From assembly GCF_964355755.1 (NCBI RefSeq), contig NC_092674.1, positions 11,601,001-11,661,000 on the forward strand: a stretch of 60,000 nucleotides of DNA, given 5' to 3'. Every line of letters starts with the position of its first letter. Position 1 is the stretch's first letter. Source of the stretch: Antedon mediterranea. Taxonomy: Eukaryota; Echinodermata; Crinoidea; Comatulida; Antedonidae. Made by a program: the position numbers and the translations under genes. The notes below the pieces were generated by a model. That model saw only the letters and a program-made list of their open reading frames with translations. It made no database searches and was not told the DNA's origin. This document shows, piece by piece, positions 57,501-60,000 of the stretch.

Positions 57501-60000
57501 ATACTTTAATATATCCTTGCCAATGATATGAGTGGCTGGCCAAGAGACTAGTTTATCTGGATATCCACTCACAGTCAGATAATTAACCAGAGCATCAAGC
57601 CACACATATATCTACAATAATAAAAATGGAATATTTTATGAAGCAGCTACACATACTAGACAGAATATTTAAATCAAAACATTGGTGAAAAAAAAACCAT
57701 TTTATAATAATCATATAAAAAATGTTTTCAGAACATTTTATTACACCTACTTTAAATTTGTCAAATCTGATTACAATTGGAAAGATCCTATCACAACAAA
57801 AAAGGGATTCTGTCTACGATATACTGTAGTGATGGTGCATTAAACGTTTATTTGAACAATCAAATACCACACACAACATAAGAGGGGCTTGGATGATTGA
57901 CAAATTTTAGTTTAATGTGTTTAATCATTTTTATGATTTTAAAATAATCAGTATTTCTTTTTAGTTAAATTTGATCAATTGTGTCTGTTAAAACTTCACT
58001 TTTCCTCTTAAATTTGACCTTTCAAAGTACCGAAATAAAATTCTGAAGAATAAACAAATTGACGGTTGTAGCATAGCAAATAGTATGAATTTAACAAATT
58101 GACGGTTGTAGCATAGCAAATAGTATGAATTTAACAAATTGACGGTTGTAGCATAGCAAATAGTATGAATTTAACAAATTGACGGTTGTAGCATAGCAAA
58201 TAGTATGAATTTAACAAATTGACGGTTGTAGCATAGCAAATAGTATGAATTTAACAAATTGACGGTTGTAGCATAGCAAATAGTATGAATTTAACAAATT
58301 GACGGTTGTAGCATAGCAAATAGTATGAATTTAACAAATTGACGGTTGTAGCATAGCAAATAGTATGAATTTAACAAATTGACGGTTGTAGCATAGTAAA
58401 TAGTATGAATTCAACAAATTGACGGTTGTAGCATAGCAAATAGTATGAATTTAACAAATTGACGGTTGTAGCATAGCAAATAGTATGAATTCAACAAATT
58501 GACGGTTGTAGCATAGCAAATAGTATGAATTTAACAAATTGACGGTTGTAGCATAGCAAATAGTATGAATTTAACAAATTGACAGTTGTAGCATAGCAAA
58601 TAGTATGAATTTAACAAATTGACAGTTGTAGCATAGCAAATAGTATGAATTTAACAAATTGACAGTTGTAGCATAGCAAATAGTATGAATTTAACAAATT
58701 GACGGTTGTAGCATAGCAAATAGTATGAATTTAACAAATTGACGGTTGTAGCATAGCAAATAGTATGAATTTAACAAATTGACGGTTGTAGCATAGCAAA
58801 TAGTATGAATTTAACAAATTGACAGTTGTAGCATAGCAAATAGTATGAATTTAACAAATTGACGGTTGTAGCATAGCAAATAGTATGAATTTAACAAATT
58901 GACGGTTGTAGCATAGCAAATAGTATGAATTTAACAAATTGACGGTTGTAGCATAGCAAATAGTATGAATTTAACAAATTGACGGTTGTAGCATAGCAAA
59001 TAGTATGAATTTAACAAATTGACGGTTGTAGCATAGCAAATAGTATATATTTAACAAATTGACGGTTGTAGCATAGCAAATAGTATGAATTTGTCTCAGC
59101 CAGAAGACAAAAAAAGAACTGTTATAATGTCCTGTCATTAGCTAGCCTTGCTAGATAATTGATATATATATATAGGTAACTTTATTTCCAAAAAATGTAA
59201 CAAAACCACGCACTGCGGATTTACAAAATCTGATAAGTTCTTACATGCATGCCTCTTACAACAAAAAATATAAAATAACGTAAAAATTATGATTCAAAAT
59301 AACAAAAGCCACTTATTTCTGTTATTACTTATGTTCTGTTAGATTATTGATAAACATTTAAAATGCTAAATAGACATTTCGAAAACTGTATTACATTTTA
59401 CAATTATAATAAGATATTGCTAAAGAGACATTTTGCCAATTCAGAAACAAGTTATAGTACTAACCGTTTGGGAAGGATCATTCGGAACTTGTATTCCCCA
59501 CTGTAGACGGTTCCGTTGACGGGATACTGATAAGTCTTGTAACCCAGCTTTAATCCACTCTCGTACAATGTCAGCAAACATGCTTGGATAAATCGCTACA
59601 AATATAACATATAGATAAATATAATAATGAAAATGTCAATAAAGATCCGGCACAAGTAACAAAGGGAGTGAGTGGCCAAGTGGTAAAGGCAGTGGATCCG
59701 TAATACACAGCCATAATATTGGAAAGGGTTCGAGGCTCACTTGCTCCTTTGTTCTGATGGTAGAACCGAGTATGTTTTTTTTAAAACCTCTGTGTACTAG
59801 TTCAAACAAAAACAGCCACTGTCTTAAGTGGGCCTTCTAGATCAGTGATAATCAATTTGTTGATTATGGAACTTGCGACTATGAAGATGGCAACAGATTT
59901 AATTAATGTATATTGAATTTAATATATATATATATAAAGGGAAGTGAACTAGATGATGTCTCTCATCTTTTCTAAGAGTGTTGAGCTGCCACCAAAGCAA
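54199..60000 (-). CDS. MARS2: Mitochondrial methionyl-tRNA synthetase, C-terminal ~345 residues (partial)
   Basis: CDS is complement(join(54199..54572, 55594..55809, 55894..56005, 56731..56830, 57505..57611, 59465..59595)), continuing beyond the right edge. All five introns are GT-AG and every phase agrees. Known role: charges mitochondrial tRNA-Met. Seen in order: [19 protein letters not shown], then [13 protein letters not shown], a [20 protein letters not shown] segment of the catalytic core, [19 protein letters not shown] (KMSKS loop, split exactly before the Met), and [20 protein letters not shown] with a helical anticodon-binding domain to the end. The N-terminal part with the HIGH motif and targeting sequence (roughly 240 residues by comparison with human, 593 aa) lies outside. 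The organellar form is inferred from these motifs and from the lack of the cytosolic enzyme's appended domains. Confidence 0.93.
54953..55051. mobile_element. Half copy of the 20501-type foldback MITE
   Basis: Reads ATAGTTCTGGGATGAAAATT, GTTCTTTTGTTTTCTA, CGTTATCGACCTAGTATAAA, CAGGCTTTTA. This parallels the right arm of the 20501-20891 element. It lies in the last intron of MARS2. Confidence 0.6.
55064..55107 (+). repeat. tRNA-like SINE head fragment
   Basis: GTGCGTGCGTTGGACTACTG, TTTGTGAGATTGTGGGG, TTGAAC resembles an anticodon arm plus T arm of a tRNA-derived repeat with a damaged B box. Probably a truncated SINE beside the next one. Confidence 0.4.
55211..55500 (-). mobile_element. tRNA-derived SINE
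   Basis: On the minus strand the head has the A box TGGCTGAGCGGTTAAG (55474-55489) and B box GAGTTCGAGGCTC (55423-55435), the pattern of a class II (Leu/Ser) tRNA. The body contains GTTTCTGGTGGTAGAACGAG. The same order occurs at 59666-59870. It lies in a MARS2 intron, in the same orientation as the gene. Confidence 0.7.
55594..55809 (-). CDS. MARS2: MARS2 exon: start of the anticodon-binding domain
   Basis: Acceptor TATTCATTAG, donor CCAG|GTGACT. Encodes [20 protein letters not shown] and onward to LEHLP. Confidence 0.93.
55894..56005 (-). CDS. MARS2: MARS2 exon with the KMSKS loop
   Basis: Acceptor TTCTTCGCAG, donor GGAG|GTAAGA. Starts [15 protein letters not shown]; the Lys of KMSKS comes from the previous exon. 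The short 84-bp intron that follows stays in frame, so an unspliced reading is possible but would insert unrelated residues. Confidence 0.95.
56731..56830 (-). CDS. MARS2: MARS2 exon: catalytic core
   Basis: Acceptor TTTGTATTAG, donor AAAG|GTCAGT. Encodes [18 protein letters not shown] and ends [10 protein letters not shown]. Confidence 0.95.
57505..57611 (-). CDS. MARS2: MARS2 exon: catalytic core
   Basis: Acceptor ATTATTGTAG, donor TTAAA|GTATGT. Encodes [18 protein letters not shown] and onward to GKDILK. Confidence 0.95.
58054..59092. repeat. 40-bp minisatellite, 26 copies, in a MARS2 intron
   Basis: The unit begins TTGACGGTTGTAGCATAGCA and continues AATAGTATGAATTTAACAAA. 26 head-to-tail copies are nearly identical. 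Variants are GACAGTTG in the copies at 58581, 58621, 58661 and 58821, CATAGTAAA at about 58395, and TTCAACAAA at about 58411 and 58491. It fills more than half of the 1853-bp intron between the two most 5' exons seen. Non-coding. Confidence 0.97.
59465..59595 (-). CDS. MARS2: MARS2 exon, the most 5' one in the window
   Basis: Acceptor ATATTTGTAG, donor AAACG|GTTAGT. Encodes [17 protein letters not shown] and ends [12 protein letters not shown]. The first two bases complete a codon from an exon outside the window. Confidence 0.92.
59666..59870 (+). mobile_element. tRNA-derived SINE
   Basis: A box TGGCCAAGTGGTAAAGGC (59673-59690), B box GGGTTCGAGGCTC (59726-59738), then the body with GTTCTGATGGTAGAACCGAG. 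Same family as 55211-55500 but on the plus strand. Confidence 0.7.

Noticed and set aside
58054-59092. Regular 40-bp repeats resembling a CRISPR array
   Set aside because: The repeats are directly head-to-tail with no unique spacers, and the context is a eukaryotic intron.

Overview
The window is eukaryotic, from an invertebrate metazoan. It is AT-rich, gene-poor, has spliced genes with GT-AG introns, and carries MITEs, tRNA-derived SINEs, LINE-like 3' tails and intron-bearing tRNA genes. The palindrome TAGGCCTA and close variants recur dozens of times as a genomic signature. I infer a marine deuterostome, most likely an echinoderm, with low to moderate confidence; this rests on general impression, not on a search.

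Three protein genes can be supported. (1) On the minus strand, 16668 to 8407, a four-exon gene for a 181-residue protein that I do not recognise; the exons are short and were joined by splice sites and matching phases. Its 7.4-kb first intron contains, on the opposite strand, a large tRNA array. (2) On the plus strand, 35995 to 44663, a two-exon Zic-family transcription factor (505 residues, five C2H2 fingers) with a 7.15-kb intron between fingers 3 and 4. (3) On the minus strand, from 54199 off the right edge, the six 3'-most coding exons of mitochondrial methionyl-tRNA synthetase (MARS2), including the KMSKS loop. Zic and MARS2 converge across about 9.5 kb of non-coding DNA.

The tRNA array (9356-15536) is the most unusual structure. 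It has 22 full-length tRNA-Arg(TCT) copies, each with a 7-14 nt intron after position 37, plus three fragments, on a repeat unit of about 205 bp. In the middle sits a 520-bp tandem duplication carrying four tRNA-Val(AAC)-type copies. The Arg block of copies 3-8 is itself duplicated about 3.14 kb downstream as copies 12-17. About half of the copies look intact; the others have damaged B boxes or stems.

The remainder is AT-rich non-coding DNA. It contains a 391-bp foldback MITE, a 218-bp foldback element, a MITE family with 15-bp TTAA-starting inverted ends, tRNA-derived SINEs, a 183-bp perfect tandem duplication, an ATG/ATA microsatellite, and a 26-copy 40-bp minisatellite inside a MARS2 intron. 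Some GC-richer islands of unknown role lie near 1.75, 23.2, 41.3 and 49.6 kb.
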